From: Toxorhynchites rutilus septentrionalis
Taxonomy: Eukaryota > Arthropoda > Insecta > Diptera > Culicidae
NCBI RefSeq assembly: GCF_029784135.1
Contig: NC_073746.1
Coordinates: 92,826,564 to 92,890,563 of the forward strand
DNA: 64,000 nucleotides
Reading direction: 5' to 3'
Position 1 is the stretch's first letter. Each line of letters begins with the position of its first letter. The translations under genes were made by a program, and so were the position numbers. Below the pieces are notes generated by a model, which saw nothing but the letters and a program-made list of their open reading frames with translations, was not told where the DNA came from and made no database searches. This document shows positions 36,402 through 48,008 of this stretch, piece after piece.

Positions 36402-37536
36402 GATGAAAGATGAAACGTCAGTAAACCTAGTGTTAAATAACACAAGTTCTTATTTGACACTTTCAAGATGCTGAATAAGTAGTGTGAACCACCCTGTTGT
36501 AAGAATGACTGATATTTTAGTAGAAAATATTATTGCTGTACATTTTAGAAACTCAATAAGGCGATGAGTGTGCGCAAGATGAAAAAAAAGTACAAAAAGT
36601 ACAAGATTTTTCATTCGGCAAGTAAAAAAACGTGAACCGATTCGTGGAAGATAATGTTTGAGTGAATAAGTCCTTCAGGTACGTTTTAAATTTCTCTGTA
36701 TTTTTAACATATACACATTCAATACGAAGAAAGCCATTATCAAATTCAAATAAAAAAAATTAAATTATTTCAGTTAACTTGAGACGGGTCGCGAAGAGAG
36801 AAAAATGTTATTTAATTTATTATAGTCTTTCCAGCTGGACGACTCTACATTACCCAACAATGAAACTCTGTCCCTCTCGATTATTTGCTCAGCTATATGA
36901 GAAATACGACGAAATCTTTACTTGGTTACGCTTAGCAAGATTTTCAGCTTTTTTGAATGTGTGTTTCAGTTGCAGAGTGACGATCTCAACTTGATTGAAA
37001 CAATACCAATAATAGCCGTCTTTCTGACAATACTTTAAGAACGAAATTCAGGCAAAAAAAAAGTACAGTTTCCGCATTTATCTAAGATATTCCAAAAGCT
37101 TCAAGATCATGTTATTTTATCATATGTTACTCACCTGGTCGTATTACGAAATGATTTTATCGAGATGTTCCAGGATCTTCAATATTTTTAAATTCCTCAA
37201 TGGATAATAAATCCGTAATATATTACAGCCCTGGAATGAGCCAAGATGTTAACGCAAGAAAAGTTGATTATCATCAGTACAGATAGGAAGCTCAAGCAGG
37301 AGTACAAGATTGTCATAAGTTCTGGTTACAACGCAACATTGAAACACAATATCTTGCGTTATGGGACATTGCTGAAAAATATCTTCTCATTTTTTCATCA
37401 TGATACCTTGTCGAAAAAGGCTTCGATGTGGTTACAAACAACCCAAAACCGAAGGAACCATTTGAAAATCAATGAACGCGAAGATTTAAGGTTTTAGCTA
37501 ACCAAATTTGAACCGTACTTTGATATTTTGATAGTA
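36402..37536. other. hAT-related or unassigned AT-rich stretch
   Basis: The first bases continue the sequence interrupted by LINE copy 2. AAAGTACA words recur near 36587-36610 and 37057, as in the hAT subterminal region at 31640-31760. I could not find the right terminus of that hAT. An 83-codon frame at 37246-37497 has no recognisable motif. Confidence 0.35.
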
Positions 37537-38834
37537 AAGGGTGTGTCACATCAAATTGCATCACGGAAAAAACGCTGTAGAAATTTAATTTTTAGGAATT
37601 ATATCTTCAGCTTCCGCTTATAATCAGATAAGAGTGTATAGATCACGTTGGTCATGCTTCACTGTCAATTTTTCGTAAATTTGGAAAAGTGTCGTCGAAC
37701 GAAAAAGAGCGTCGTGAATTAATCCTGTGCACTCATTTCGAGAATCCGGAGTTGTCACATCGGGACATCGGTAAGATGCTGGGAATCGTCCAATCCACGG
37801 TCAGCATAGTACTAAAACGATACTTCGAGAACCTAACCATCGACCGGAAGGTGAAGAACGGCAAAAATGGATGCTCCGTCAGTGAAAAAGATCACAAGCG
37901 CGTAGTTAAGCAGTTTAGACGTGATCCGAGAAGTTCGGTCCGGGATGTCGCCAATAAGCTGCATTTGTCAAGTTCATTCGTCCAACGGACCAAGCAGCGG
38001 GAGGGCCTGCGTACATACAAGGTTCAGAAGGCTCCTAACCGCGACGAAAGGCAAAACATGGTGGGGAAGACGCGAGCCCGGAAGCTGTGCACCGAAATGC
38101 TGACGAAGCCGCATTGCCTGGTAATGGACGACGAAACCTACGTCAAAGCGGACTTTCGTCAGCTGCCGTACCTGTTGTTCTTCTCCGCAGAGGACAAATT
38201 CAGCGTTCCGGAGGAGATTCGCAAGCAGAAACTATCCAAGTTTGCCATAAGTACATGGTGTGGCAAGCGATCTGCTCTCGCGGAAAGCGGAGCACCCCCT
38301 TCGTGATGACTGGCACGGTAAACGGGCAGGTTTACCTTAAGGAGTGCCTACAGAAGCGCTTACTACCACTATTGAAGCAGCACGAGGGCCCGACCATCTT
38401 CTGGCCGGATCTCACTTCGTGCCACTATTCAAAGGACGTGTTGGAGTGGTACGAAGCCAACGGGGTCACCTTCGTGCCAAAAGAAATGAACCCGCCCAAC
38501 GCGCCGGAGCTTCGCCCAATAGAGAAATATTGGGCGATTATGAAGCAGGCCCTCCGGAAGAACCCAAAAGTTGTCAAATCGGAGGCGGACTTCAAGAGAA
38601 AATGGATTTCTGTTCAAAAAAAAACTACAACCTGACGTTGTACAGAACCTTATGGACGGGGTAAAGAGGAAGGTGCGAGCATTCGGACTTGGGCTCGAAG
38701 TATGAATAAAAAGAAAATGCCAAGTTTTTTTTAATAGTTTTTATTTTACTGTCTAAAATTTTCAAAAGGATCGGTCTACTGGGCGAATTTCTACAGCGTT
38801 TTTTCCGTGATGCAATTTGATGTGACACACCCTT
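37537..38834 (+). mobile_element. DD37E mariner-type element, copy 2, ends intact
   Basis: Perfect 49-bp terminal inverted repeats lie at 37537-37585 and 38786-38834, starting AAGGGTGTGTCACATCAAAT. They are flanked by TA at 37535-37536 and 38835-38836. The length of 1298 bp and one gene fit the ITmD37E-type elements known from mosquitoes. The perfect ends suggest a fairly recent insertion. Confidence 0.95.
37689..38705 (+). pseudogene. DD37E mariner transposase, lightly damaged
   Basis: The frame reads S-S-N-E-K-E-R-R-E from 37692. The triplet before it is GTG where an ATG is expected, so the start codon is probably mutated. Helix-turn-helix segments are LSHRDIGKMLGIVQSTVSIV and SSVRDVANKLHLSSSFVQR. 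Catalytic residues are Asp in VMDDETYVKADF (about residue 147), Asp in FWPDLTSCHYS (near 38407) and Glu in ELRPIEKYWAIMK (near 38523), with 37 residues between the last two. One frameshift lies near 38248 and another in an A-run near 38620. The protein would end RAFGLGLEV. Confidence 0.9.
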
Positions 38835-38836
38835 TA

Positions 38837-39857
38837 GCGGATAGATTGGTTTGCGATTTGAATGTTTTAATTATTTGTGAGTAATATGTATTAATAATTA
38901 ATTATTACGCTTGATTTTAACTAAATTTCATGTCTATTGATTTGGTTGAATTTGTTGAGAAAATACTGTCAAGTTTATTCAATGAACTAACTGCAATGTT
39001 TCTAAATTGAATTGATTATTTAGTAAGAAAAAAGACCTAGAGATAATATTTCCAAAGAAATTTAACTGTGGGGGGGGAGCTGTGGTATGACTTTATTCTG
39101 GAAAAGGAGTCGTCCGCAAACTAAACTTGTTTTTGTATAAAAATCAGCTTCATTTTTTCCCAAACCGCATTGCTGACTTAGGACTACGTAACCATTACAT
39201 TCAATCGGCTTGCTTATTACTTCGGATATTATTTTAGAATGAAACGAAATTTGAGAATTAATTATTTAGTGAGAATGGTTTCACCGGAAAGAACCGATGG
39301 ATCACGTGGTTCTGTCGCTTTGGAAGTATCGGAAGCCATTTCTTGTAAGAAGGTTTAATAGGAAGAATTAGAGATATCACTACGGTAAGAGAAGTGATTC
39401 CGTAAACGAAAACGGTCAATCATTCGGCGGAACAAAATGAATTACATTCAAAACACGGCGGTGAAGAGTCTATCTGGGTATCCTAAAAAATAATCGAGAA
39501 AACTCTTCCAAACTGATGAAGGTTCTCTCGTTAATGTATTGTATATTCTACACACGGCGATTGAGGTTATCTCTAGCCAAGCTCAGATGGCAAAAGAATA
39601 ATTCCACCTTTATAATTAATCGGGTCGAATGTGTATTTCATGACTCGCTTTATTCTCTATTAAACATTTTAACACCGTAACGAAAGTTATCATTGGGCTA
39701 CCTGGAAAAGCAACCGAGAATACTCTTGGCACGTAGTACTTTCTTTAGTTTATCAAATTTTTGAAAAGTGATTGCGGAAGTTATCTCGGGACAACGTGAC
39801 GAAGTATCCAAGAAAACTTCCCTTATAATGAATCGAACCAAGAATGAATTGAATTGA
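38837..39857. other. AT-rich stretch, nothing recognised
   Basis: No gene or repeat that I could pair, apart from a variant of the recurring palindrome (GACTTAGGACTACGTA) near 39175. Confidence 0.4.
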
Positions 39858-39955
39858 GGATCTTTGCAGCCACATTGATTGCGCGTTTGTTTTCTAAGCG
39901 AATGATCGTGAATTGAAAACTCAGGGCCCTCAACCGATCATCTTTGTGTGTGAAA
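39858..39955 (+). mobile_element. tRNA-headed SINE (gecko-like?), head fragment
   Basis: The segment GCAGCCACATTGATTGCGCG, followed by AAGCGAATGATCGTGAATTG and AAAACTCAGGGCCCTCA, matches the first ~95 bp of the complete SINE at 48009-48502. The B-box is decayed (GAATTGAAAAC). The SINE tail is missing. Confidence 0.7.
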
Positions 39956-39972
39956 AGAAATTCGAGACTATA

Positions 39973-39993
39973 TATAATCGAGTCCGCCCTGTA
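39973..39993. repeat. Lone terminus of CAGG..CGGACTCGATTAT element
   Basis: ATAATCGAGTCCGCCCTG followed by TA matches the right end of the elements at 61-400, 17372-18041 and 33502-33715. No partner end was seen nearby. Confidence 0.5.
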
Positions 39994-40159
39994 CTTTAAA
40001 AAACAAAGGATTTTATCTTAGTAATTATTGGTCGTATTTGTTTTTTATAGGTTACATGGTTAAACATAGAGACGGCTATATTTTTTAATTTTTTTTCCTA
40101 AAAGCTGAGGTTTTTTACATAACATATTCAAAAATCAGAGAGATTGTTTCCTTTTTGAA

Positions 40160-40940
40160 TTATTATTTTTCAAAGTTAACTTGTTTTCAGTCTTCTTTCA
40201 ATATTCCTATGCGACCAGACTAGATCTATGCGACGAGGATCCCATTTTTCCCAAGTGTAATATTTTTTTCAAAAAGGACTAACTCATTGTATTCAATTTG
40301 ATATGTCGATTATCTGAATCGGTCCAGTAGTTCAAAATTTATGAATTTTTGTGGTGGAAAATATGGGAAAAAAATTTCGGACCATCGGTTAACTTTGAAA
40401 AATCAACAACTCAAAAACAAAAAAAAATTACGCCTGTCTGATTTTTGTATATTCTATGTAAAAAAAAACTCGGCTTTCAGGAAAAAAATACAGTTCAACG
40501 CGAGGAAAACAACAAAAAACTAGTACAATCAATAATTACGAAAACAATATTCATTGTTTTTGGAAGTACAACATATTTCCTAAAAAGACTAGCAAATTGG
40601 AACTAATTTGATATATCGATCATCTGAATCGGATAAGTAGTTCAAATGTTATAAATGTTTGAAAAAAAGTCATTTGTGGAAAAAAAAATAAAATAGAAAA
40701 ATAGAAATAGGGGAAATAGATTTTTCGGCAACCCTAAAATGGAAATGCGCACTCAGATGAAAAAAAATAAACATACGGATCTAATATTTTGCGATAAGAA
40801 ACAAAAGTACCTATTTCAACGAAAATCTGAGTTCAAGGTCACGAGTTTAAATCTCACTCCAAACATTCTTCAAAAAATGGAAGATAAAGTAACGAACCAG
40901 CCAAAAGTGTTGAAGGTCACTATAATACAGAAAAAAAAAA
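40160..40940. repeat. Diverged repeat with CAGTAGTTCAAA..TTATGAATTT words
   Basis: Two internal copies (near 40265-40400 and 40580-40690) share ACTAACTCATTGTATTCAAT / TTTGATAT.TCGAT.ATCTG, GTAGTTCAAA and a GGGAAAAAA run. The block at 43415-43770 is related. Composition is strongly A-rich and no coding motif is seen. Confidence 0.5.
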
Positions 40941-41045
40941 TCGGCTAGGCATGGAATAGCTATATAACTACCGACGAACGATATATATATATTAACACTT
41001 CAAAAAAACTCACTCTTATTTTATGTCTAATCAATGAATCAATTG

Positions 41046-41345
41046 CAGGTCTTCGCTGTCATATTGATCTCGCGCGTTCGCTTACAAAGCGCACGATCGC
41101 GAGTGAAAAACAGAGGACCCTCAACTGACCATTTTTGTGAGTCAGTGTAGAATAAACAAAGTCCTAGCCACAATGATCAGTGATGAATATCGATTGACGG
41201 TTGGAGACCTGGCCTCTCTCCATTCACACACGCTCTGTTACCCGCAAAAAAGATATATTGCACTATTTGTACAATAAATATCACAACAATGGAAGCCTCA
41301 TATCAACTGCCTTCACGTCCGAACTGAAAGAAAAGAAATACTGTT
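41046..41345 (+). mobile_element. tRNA-headed SINE (gecko-like?), diverged copy
   Basis: The sequence aligns with the SINE at 48009-48502: GTC.TCGCTGTCATATTGAT, CGCGCGTTCGCTTACAAAGC, ACCCTCAACTGACCATTTTT, then AATGATCAGTGATG.ATATCG. The B-box region reads GAGTGAAAAAC, so it has decayed. The LINE-like tail is not recognisable. Confidence 0.65.
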
Positions 41346-41716
41346 AGATCGAAGAGGCTATACACTAAATTTTGTTATGTGACTTTTGTTTACGTGATTT
41401 TTTACGCATTTTTGTTGCGTGAACGCGTCAATCGCATAAACAACAATTCAGTGTTCTTCTACGTTATGGGCTACGTGATCCAAATGGCTGAATAATGTTT
41501 ATAATCGAATTTGGAAGTCCATCATTCATACAATATACGAATTTTTGGATACCAGTCAATGTATAAATATTATCATTTTAATAACGGTTATCAGAATTGA
41601 ATATGAAAAAAGATTAAATATTGGATTCGGTTATATGTTACATTCGGGTGAATGTTTTTCGTTAAAATTGGTTAAAATTTTACTCCTTATCGCAAATTAT
41701 TAGACCCGTATTTCTT

Positions 41717-42010
41717 TTTGACGTAGGACTATGTCTTACATTAAGGGTGCCAAATCAGAAAACAGGTCACGTTTTTATGAAATAAAGTTAACGTTTATAA
41801 CTATTTTTTGCGGATTTTAACGATTTGTATACCAACCGAATCGGAAACTTTCTAAGATTTGTTTGATATGCTGTACATTACAATCTCATAGTCTGTATAT
41901 GGTTTAAATTGATGAAAATTGGAAGCATTCCCATTTCCCCATACATTTGTTATGACCATTTGTGTGCATTCCCGAACAGAGCTGTCAATAACGGGCAACT
42001 TATGCAGCCG
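41717..42010. repeat. Interspersed repeat family R4, copy 2
   Basis: It starts TTTTTGACGTAGGACTATGTC, then AAGGGTGCCAAATCAGAAAA, CAGGTCACGTTTTTATGAAA and an AT-rich body with CCGAATCGGAAACTTTCTAA. Copy 3 at 42344 matches it over roughly 250 bp. Confidence 0.7.
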
Positions 42011-42343
42011 CTAGAATAGAAACAACGAAGGGATAGCGAGAATATTTTCGCCCTTCACCCTTGCATAGTAAGTAAACAGTCGCTTGCGTATAAGTATTGC
42101 ATCTCCTCTGAGGAAAATTCTCAGAATCTTCCTGTGCTCGAAACAACAAAGATAGCTTATTTTGTTCATTTTGTGTTATAAGCGAATTAACTGAAAAGTT
42201 TAAAGCCTCTTTAATTCAACATTGTTGTCGTCGTTTTGTGTTTTATGTTTCCCCTCGAGCTGTAAATGATAGCGAATATTTCACTCGATTTTTTCATTTG
42301 GGTTCCATTTCAGGGTGTTCCGAAAAAAGTATTTTTCCTCTTT

Positions 42344-42660
42344 TTTGACGTGAAACTACGTTTTTCAGGAAGGGTGCCAAATCAGAAAACAGGTCACGTT
42401 TTTATGAAATAAATTTAACATTAATAACTATTTTCACTGTGAACGAATTCTCATGATTTGCATACCAATCGAACCGGAAATTCTCTAAGATTTGTTTGAT
42501 GTGCTATACATCACAATTCGCTAATCTCTAAGCGGGTAAAATTCATAAAAACTGTAGGAATTACCTCTTTTCCATACATTTTTTCTGCCAGTGTGTGTGC
42601 TAACCCTACCCGTAATTCGAATGCATATTACTCGAAGATTTCTTAACAGATCGGAAAGAT
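42344..42660. repeat. Interspersed repeat family R4, copy 3
   Basis: The start TTTTTTGACGTGAAACTACG is a decayed palindrome, followed by the same AAGGGTGCCAAATCAGAAAA and CAGGTCACG block as copy 2. The pair lie 627 bp apart in the same orientation, so a local duplication or two insertions are both possible. Confidence 0.7.
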
Positions 42661-42784
42661 GTTTGCATTAAATGATAGGAAATATTTCTACGCGTCTATC
42701 ACAATTATTAAAATGTTATTTTTCATGGGATGAACAATTGAATAACTGTAAAATGTCAAGCGTTATCTAAACTCCCTAACTGCC

Positions 42785-43010
42785 AAGTTTTGATATTTTT
42801 GGGATATTTTTGTTCCCACCGAGCTGTGTTTCCCTAACACGGACTTCAAAATCAATGTACCTGGTGGAATCCGCTTTGTCAAAACATGCAAGTCGGGGGT
42901 ATTTTTGTTCCCACCGAGCTGTATTTTCCTAACAAGGACTTCAAAATTAATATGCCTTGGGGAATCCGCTTTGCAAATACATGCAAGTCGGCGGTATTTT
43001 TTGGTGTTGA
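42785..43010. repeat. Two tandem ~115-bp units related to the R1 interior
   Basis: Each unit reads TTTTTGTTCCCACCGAGCTG, TTCCTAACA.GGACTTCAAAAT, GGAATCCGCTTTG and ACATGCAAGTCGG.GGTATTTTT. The R1 copies carry the same modules (for example 59240-59350: CCTAACAGAGACATCAAAACC and TATATGCAAGTCGGCG). Here they lie outside a full R1 element. Confidence 0.65.
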
Positions 43011-43356
43011 GTACTTTTGTGCACGCTTGTCGTTGTGCAGACCGGAATATGTTTCGTTAAAACGTACTTTTAAACTGAGAAACCTGGGAAAATCGAAAAC
43101 AAAAAAAAAAGGATGGAATGACAACACAGTTGCGAGTGAGTGGATATCATTCATGTCTAATGCTGATTTCAAACACATATACACACACAGCACGATATAA
43201 GAAGAGGAAACCCTCTGTATCAAAGTGTGCTACGACAATAAAATATGCATACGGGAATTTTTTGTGCTGGAAGAGTATCCATAATTTTGGAATATAGATA
43301 TACACTGCATTTATTTAGATACAACGTATATTTCATGGAATTATGCTTTCAAATCC

Positions 43357-43770
43357 CCGTAGGGAAATTTTTCACCTCAAGGGGTGAAAATCGAACCCCG
43401 TAGGGAAATTGGACATTTTTGGAAAAAGAAGAAAAATTGGCTTTTCGAACCATCGAACCATTTTGAAAAATCATATCTCAAAAACGACAAAAATCACATC
43501 TCTGATTTGTAATCATTAGAATCTGACCAGTAGTTAAAAAGTTATGAATTTCCGAACAAAGTCGTTGTTGGAGAAAAATGGGAAAAAAAATTAAAAAAAA
43601 AAGAAAAATAGTTAAAAAGTTATGAATTTCCGAACAAAGTCGTTGTTGGAGAAAAATGGGAAAAGTGGAAATGGGCGCACTAATGGAAAAATAAAAGAAT
43701 ATGGGTATAATATTTTGCGATAATGAACAAAACAATCACTTTTCACAAAAATCTGAATAACCACTATATC
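43357..43770. repeat. Short tandem duplications in A-rich repeat
   Basis: CCCCGTAGGGAAATT is repeated around 43357 and 43396, with a CACCTC-AAGG-GGTG hairpin between. Further on, AGTTAAAAAGTTATGAATTT plus about 35 bp more is directly duplicated (near 43532 and 43609). The material resembles 40160-40940. Confidence 0.65.
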
Positions 43771-43780
43771 GGTTTGGCAT

Positions 43781-46587
43781 GGAATGGCTCCCCTTAAATT
43801 TTCACAAGTAATTTAGATGGATTTCGTAATCGGTTCGAATTTGAAAACTATGGAAACCAAAGAATCACAATTTAGAGCGATCGAATGAAGAATGAAAAAT
43901 GAAAATAATTTAAAAATATAAAATACTAATTCGAAGCTAATTTATTGCGCTTAGAGTAAGGGAACGACACATGAACGAAAACGTAGACAGATTAATTCCA
44001 TAAGCGGTTATATTTTTGGGTTAAATTGCTCTGACTATCATGACCAAATATAAAGTCTCCGATCCTCCAAGATAGCACCGAACGAAGAAAGATTACACCA
44101 TTTACGTATTCGCAACATCTCTCGAAGCCATCGAATCGTTGACGAGAAAAAAAGTGATCAATTTTAAGTCCAATAATTAAATGATTGACACGCTGACATT
44201 TATAAAAGTTCAACGAGAAGAAATACTGACAGTGATAATATAAAACTTATGTCTATTGTCCTTGCCATCGCACCGAGCTCCGATGGCCTCGGTGAGCAAT
44301 CGATCGGGAGGAGGAAGAAAGCTTTTTAAATTGATGTCACGTCAAAGTTAGATGCCATCAGCTCGAGGCATCCTCAAGCTGCTGTTGCTTCTGCCTCCGT
44401 CGCCGTCATCGTCGTCGTACTTTTCTTTTTTTCTCTCACTCCCACTCTATCCTTCTGCTTGCATTCCTGATGAATATTTGTCCACTTCTGACCGGTGTCC
44501 GGTTCGGCTCGATTCGGTTCGATGGCGAGTGCTTCTCTATTTTGTGGCCACCTATCCACCCGGCCGCGCAATCATCATCATCCGGCAAGTTCCCGATTCG
44601 ATCTAGGAAGAAAAAGGATTGGAGGGCGAGATGGACACCAGTGTGGCATCGAACTGACAGCATATCCATCCCGGAGTTGCTTCTGCTGACCAGACCGGAT
44701 CTCTGAAATTGCGATTACTCCGTTGTCCGATGGCCAGTCGCTTGTTAAGCGAACCCCCATTGGACTCATTTGCGGATGGCCGAAGGTGAATTGGGGGAGG
44801 CAATGTCCACTGAGGATCATGCCATTATTCTCAGTGTCCCAGACAGAATCCTGGCACTCAAGGACGGGACCAAAGAAGACGTCAAAGAATATTAATTTGG
44901 CTTTAATTAAAAAGTATTTTTATTCCGTACGGTTTCTCTGAGGCGAATGGCAGCTTCTCGTGGGAGGAGAGGTGCTCACGGACGATGTGAAGGTTTGTAC
45001 GTATTTCATCATTGACATAGTGTCAACCTAAATTTATAGCGCCCATAATGAAGGGTGTTATTTGATTAATTGGTGCATTTTGCTGGTAGATGGTAAAATG
45101 GAAATCATCCCACATAAACGCTTCTGTGGTGATGTACCGTATGACTTTGTGTACAGAATGTACCTTGAACGCATTACGGATTTTAAAATCGACTCATGAT
45201 ACCCTTTTTCAATAGGAAAGTCTGCAAAAATTTCATTATTTGAACTCGCTCTTTGATAAACTCCGAGCGCCGCCAGCCCTGATCTCCACGAGTAAATAAA
45301 ATACAAAAAAAATCTCATCCATCCGTCATTCCGAGAGCAGAGAATAGGGACGAAAACCCGTACCACCCGACCGTTAGTTGTAACTTCACCCATCGTTATT
45401 ATCGAATCGCAGGCAATCTTCCGCCACCCATCCGTCCAACGAGATGTTGCACGAGAGGAGCGGGTAATGTAGGAAGCCATCCGAACATCAGTCACAGGAC
45501 CTCTAGCGACTTGAAAGTCTCCAACAAACAGAGACAGAAAACCCCACTCACTTGTCAGACGTTCGTCGTCTTTTGCTGTATTGTCACGATGAACAATGAT
45601 GCTGGATGAGACTTAATTAAATTTTCCATTGGAGTTTTTCTGTTCCTTGTTATGTTACATTTTTTTCCCTCTATATTCTTGGTGGGAGCCTTGAGCTTCT
45701 TCCAGCTGTTTTTTTTCCTCTCTCATTCCATTTCTGATATTGGAAATGATTTGCTGCAATCTTTGATGTAACAAACCATACTAAACCTTGCCTTAATGTT
45801 ATCATGCACCCCCTCTCTCCATTGCTTCATTTCATTCCTTTTTCCATTATTCATGTGCATATTTCTATTCGGATTCCGCCTTTGACCCACTTCTAGTCTG
45901 TATGATTTCCACTTTCCCTCGCACTGAAAAGTGAAAAACGTCAACCCTGCGCCAAACCACTTTGCACAGAATTCGATTACATCTTATCGTACGAGTATAT
46001 TAGCCGAACATTCGTCATACCCAAGCTAATGCTAGGCCAATAGCAGTCAACGCCAATGACATCCAGACGCCGGAATGGGACAGACGAACGGATGGACGGA
46101 CGGACGGATAGACCGGGACAGTATTTGATTCTGTCCAAACAAAAATGTCCTTATTGGAATTATACATCGGTTTTCGTTCGGCGAACTAACAAACAATTGA
46201 ATGTGTTGAAATATTTAGATGAACTAAGAGTTCGATGGGTTTGGTGGTGGCAATCGAACCATTTGCCGTCCTCGTTTGAATGACAGACGGGTTGGACGAA
46301 AGGAGGGGGCGGTGGCTCATGCAGGTTATCAAAAAATTGTTTCCCCGTTCGCTCGCTTTCGCTGGCTGCTCTTTTGGATGGTGTGCTTTCTCTCTTTCTA
46401 TATATTTTTTGTACTCCTCTTCTTCTTATCCCTACGGACACCGGATTGTGGAATCAGTGATACGATGAGATGGACCACATAACACAATTTAGTTTGATTG
46501 CTGAAGAAGTATTATAATGTTGTAGTAATCGTCAGTATCGAGTTAACTTTCAGCAAGTATTTACAGAACAAAACAAATAGAATAATG
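43781..46587. other. Single-copy stretch, no gene recognised
   Basis: The part 44251-46480 has balanced composition, with pyrimidine-rich and CATCATC-rich blocks. A 145-codon minus-strand frame at 45058-45495 is the longest here but contains no motif I recognise and no convincing codon pattern. Other frames overlap on both strands. Host regulatory or untranslated sequence is possible. Confidence 0.4.
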
Positions 46588-47048
46588 CGGGGCAAATGTG
46601 CGCACCTATCTGTTGTCGTCCAATAACTCTTGAAATAAAAGCAAATAAAATTTCGTTTGCTTACCAAATTGTAACTATATATATATTACCTTCGAAACGT
46701 AGTACAAGCATTACTCGAGTTGTGTTTGTAATTGGATAAATACCTATTTTTATAGAAAAAGACAAATGCGTACCTTTACCCCACAGTGGGGCCAAAGTGC
46801 GCACTTATCGAATTGAACTTCTGAGATAACTTATACAAAAAAGCGCTTTTTCATCAGTAGCGAAAGAAGCATCATTACTGGAGAGTGTAGGCACCGTCCA
46901 GTAGGCAGGAGGGGGGTGTTCTATGATTTTTTATGGGTGGAGAAGAGTGGGTGTTATGGTCGAATATACCACGTGGAAATTTTTGGTAGGGAGAAGACTG
47001 ACAACATAAGATATCTGAAAATGTCCAACAGAATTTGTTTTTATTGAC

Positions 47049-47085
47049 AAACTAGATGACCCAGCGAACTCCGTCCCACCCACAT
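47049..47085. repeat. R2 repeat, start fragment
   Basis: ACTAGATGACCCAGCGAACT followed by CCGTCCCACCCA matches the first ~35 bp of R2 copies (61073, 52779). The similarity stops after that, so it is a short truncated piece or a diverged relative. Confidence 0.45.
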
Positions 47086-47369
47086 TTGATATATTGATAT
47101 AAATCATAAATCAATGAACCACAACAATTATTTTTATGTACGTAATCTATACTCGCGAATGCGTGGTGAAAATAAAAACATTTTTCATTTGAAATTCATT
47201 TTGAATTATTTTTAAGCAATTGTTTTTTTTATTCTTCATCTTGGATTTCGTTCTGAGGATTCGGACGCATTGCCTTGGAGCGCTGTTGCTTCGTTGTGCT
47301 GTTATGGGGTTTGAAGAGACAGGCGATGGTTCCTCACGAAGCTGGGATCCCAATTTCTTCCTTCCAGTT

Positions 47370-47765
47370 TTGAGACTTGGTTGAATTCGTGCTGGAGGTT
47401 GTTGGCTTCCTCAAAATCAAACGCCAGACGCCGTAAATCTTTGAGAGTCATACCATAGAAAGCTTTGTTCAGTGCTCTGCAGTGGGCCGCCAGATCCTCA
47501 GACTGCTCACTCGTAAATACCTATCTAAACCGCCCTAGGTGCTCGCTGACACATCCCAGCAGAAGTAGAAATGTCAATAAAAGAAGATTCAAATCATAGA
47601 TCACTTTCTGATATGAGCCTCTTCCTCAGAGCTGATTGAAAAATACCGAGGTCTGCCGCAATCCGACGCTTCGAGACTCTCTTCCGAAGTCTCTGTCGGG
47701 CCATTTGAGCATTTCTTCAAATCAGTTTTCTTCTTGTGGGTCCCGTTAAAAATTTTGTTGAGAAG
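47370..47765 (-). pseudogene. pogo-like transposase N-terminal remnant
   Basis: On the minus strand the translation, across stops and shifts, gives a KKKTDLKKCSNGPTE-like start. It then gives FTSEQSEDLAAHCRALNKAF and YGMTLKDLRRLAFDFEEANN followed by LQHEFNQVSKLEG. The E-Q-x-x-D-L-x-x-H ... Y/F-G-x-T-x-x-D-x-R-x-L-A-F/Y pattern is the CENP-B-like helix-turn-helix of insect pogo/Tigger-type transposases. The catalytic DDE part is not visible; it may be deleted. Confidence 0.6.
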
Positions 47766-48008
47766 ATTTTATATTTTTTTTTTTTAGAGCAAAACTCTAG
47801 TGCGAACATTTACCCCACAGCCAGTGCGCACCTTTGCCCCACAAGTAATTTTTGAACTAATCGAATTTAAAAAAAAATCTACTGAACTTCTTCACAAAAA
47901 CGAATACGCACTATCATCTACTATAGAATGAAGGTTTCTTTGACAGTGTAGTTTCGAACTTTCCAGTTATTTGAGGTAAGGAAATCGTCATCTCCAAAAC
48001 TGAAATAA

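Noticed and set aside
40341..40948. Lys/Asn-rich frames at 40341-40523 and 40739-40948
   Set aside because: They follow the A-rich composition of a diverged repeat and have no recognisable domain.
45058..45495. 145-codon minus-strand frame as a host gene
   Set aside because: No motif, no clear codon bias and frames on the other strand overlap it. I cannot support it as a gene.
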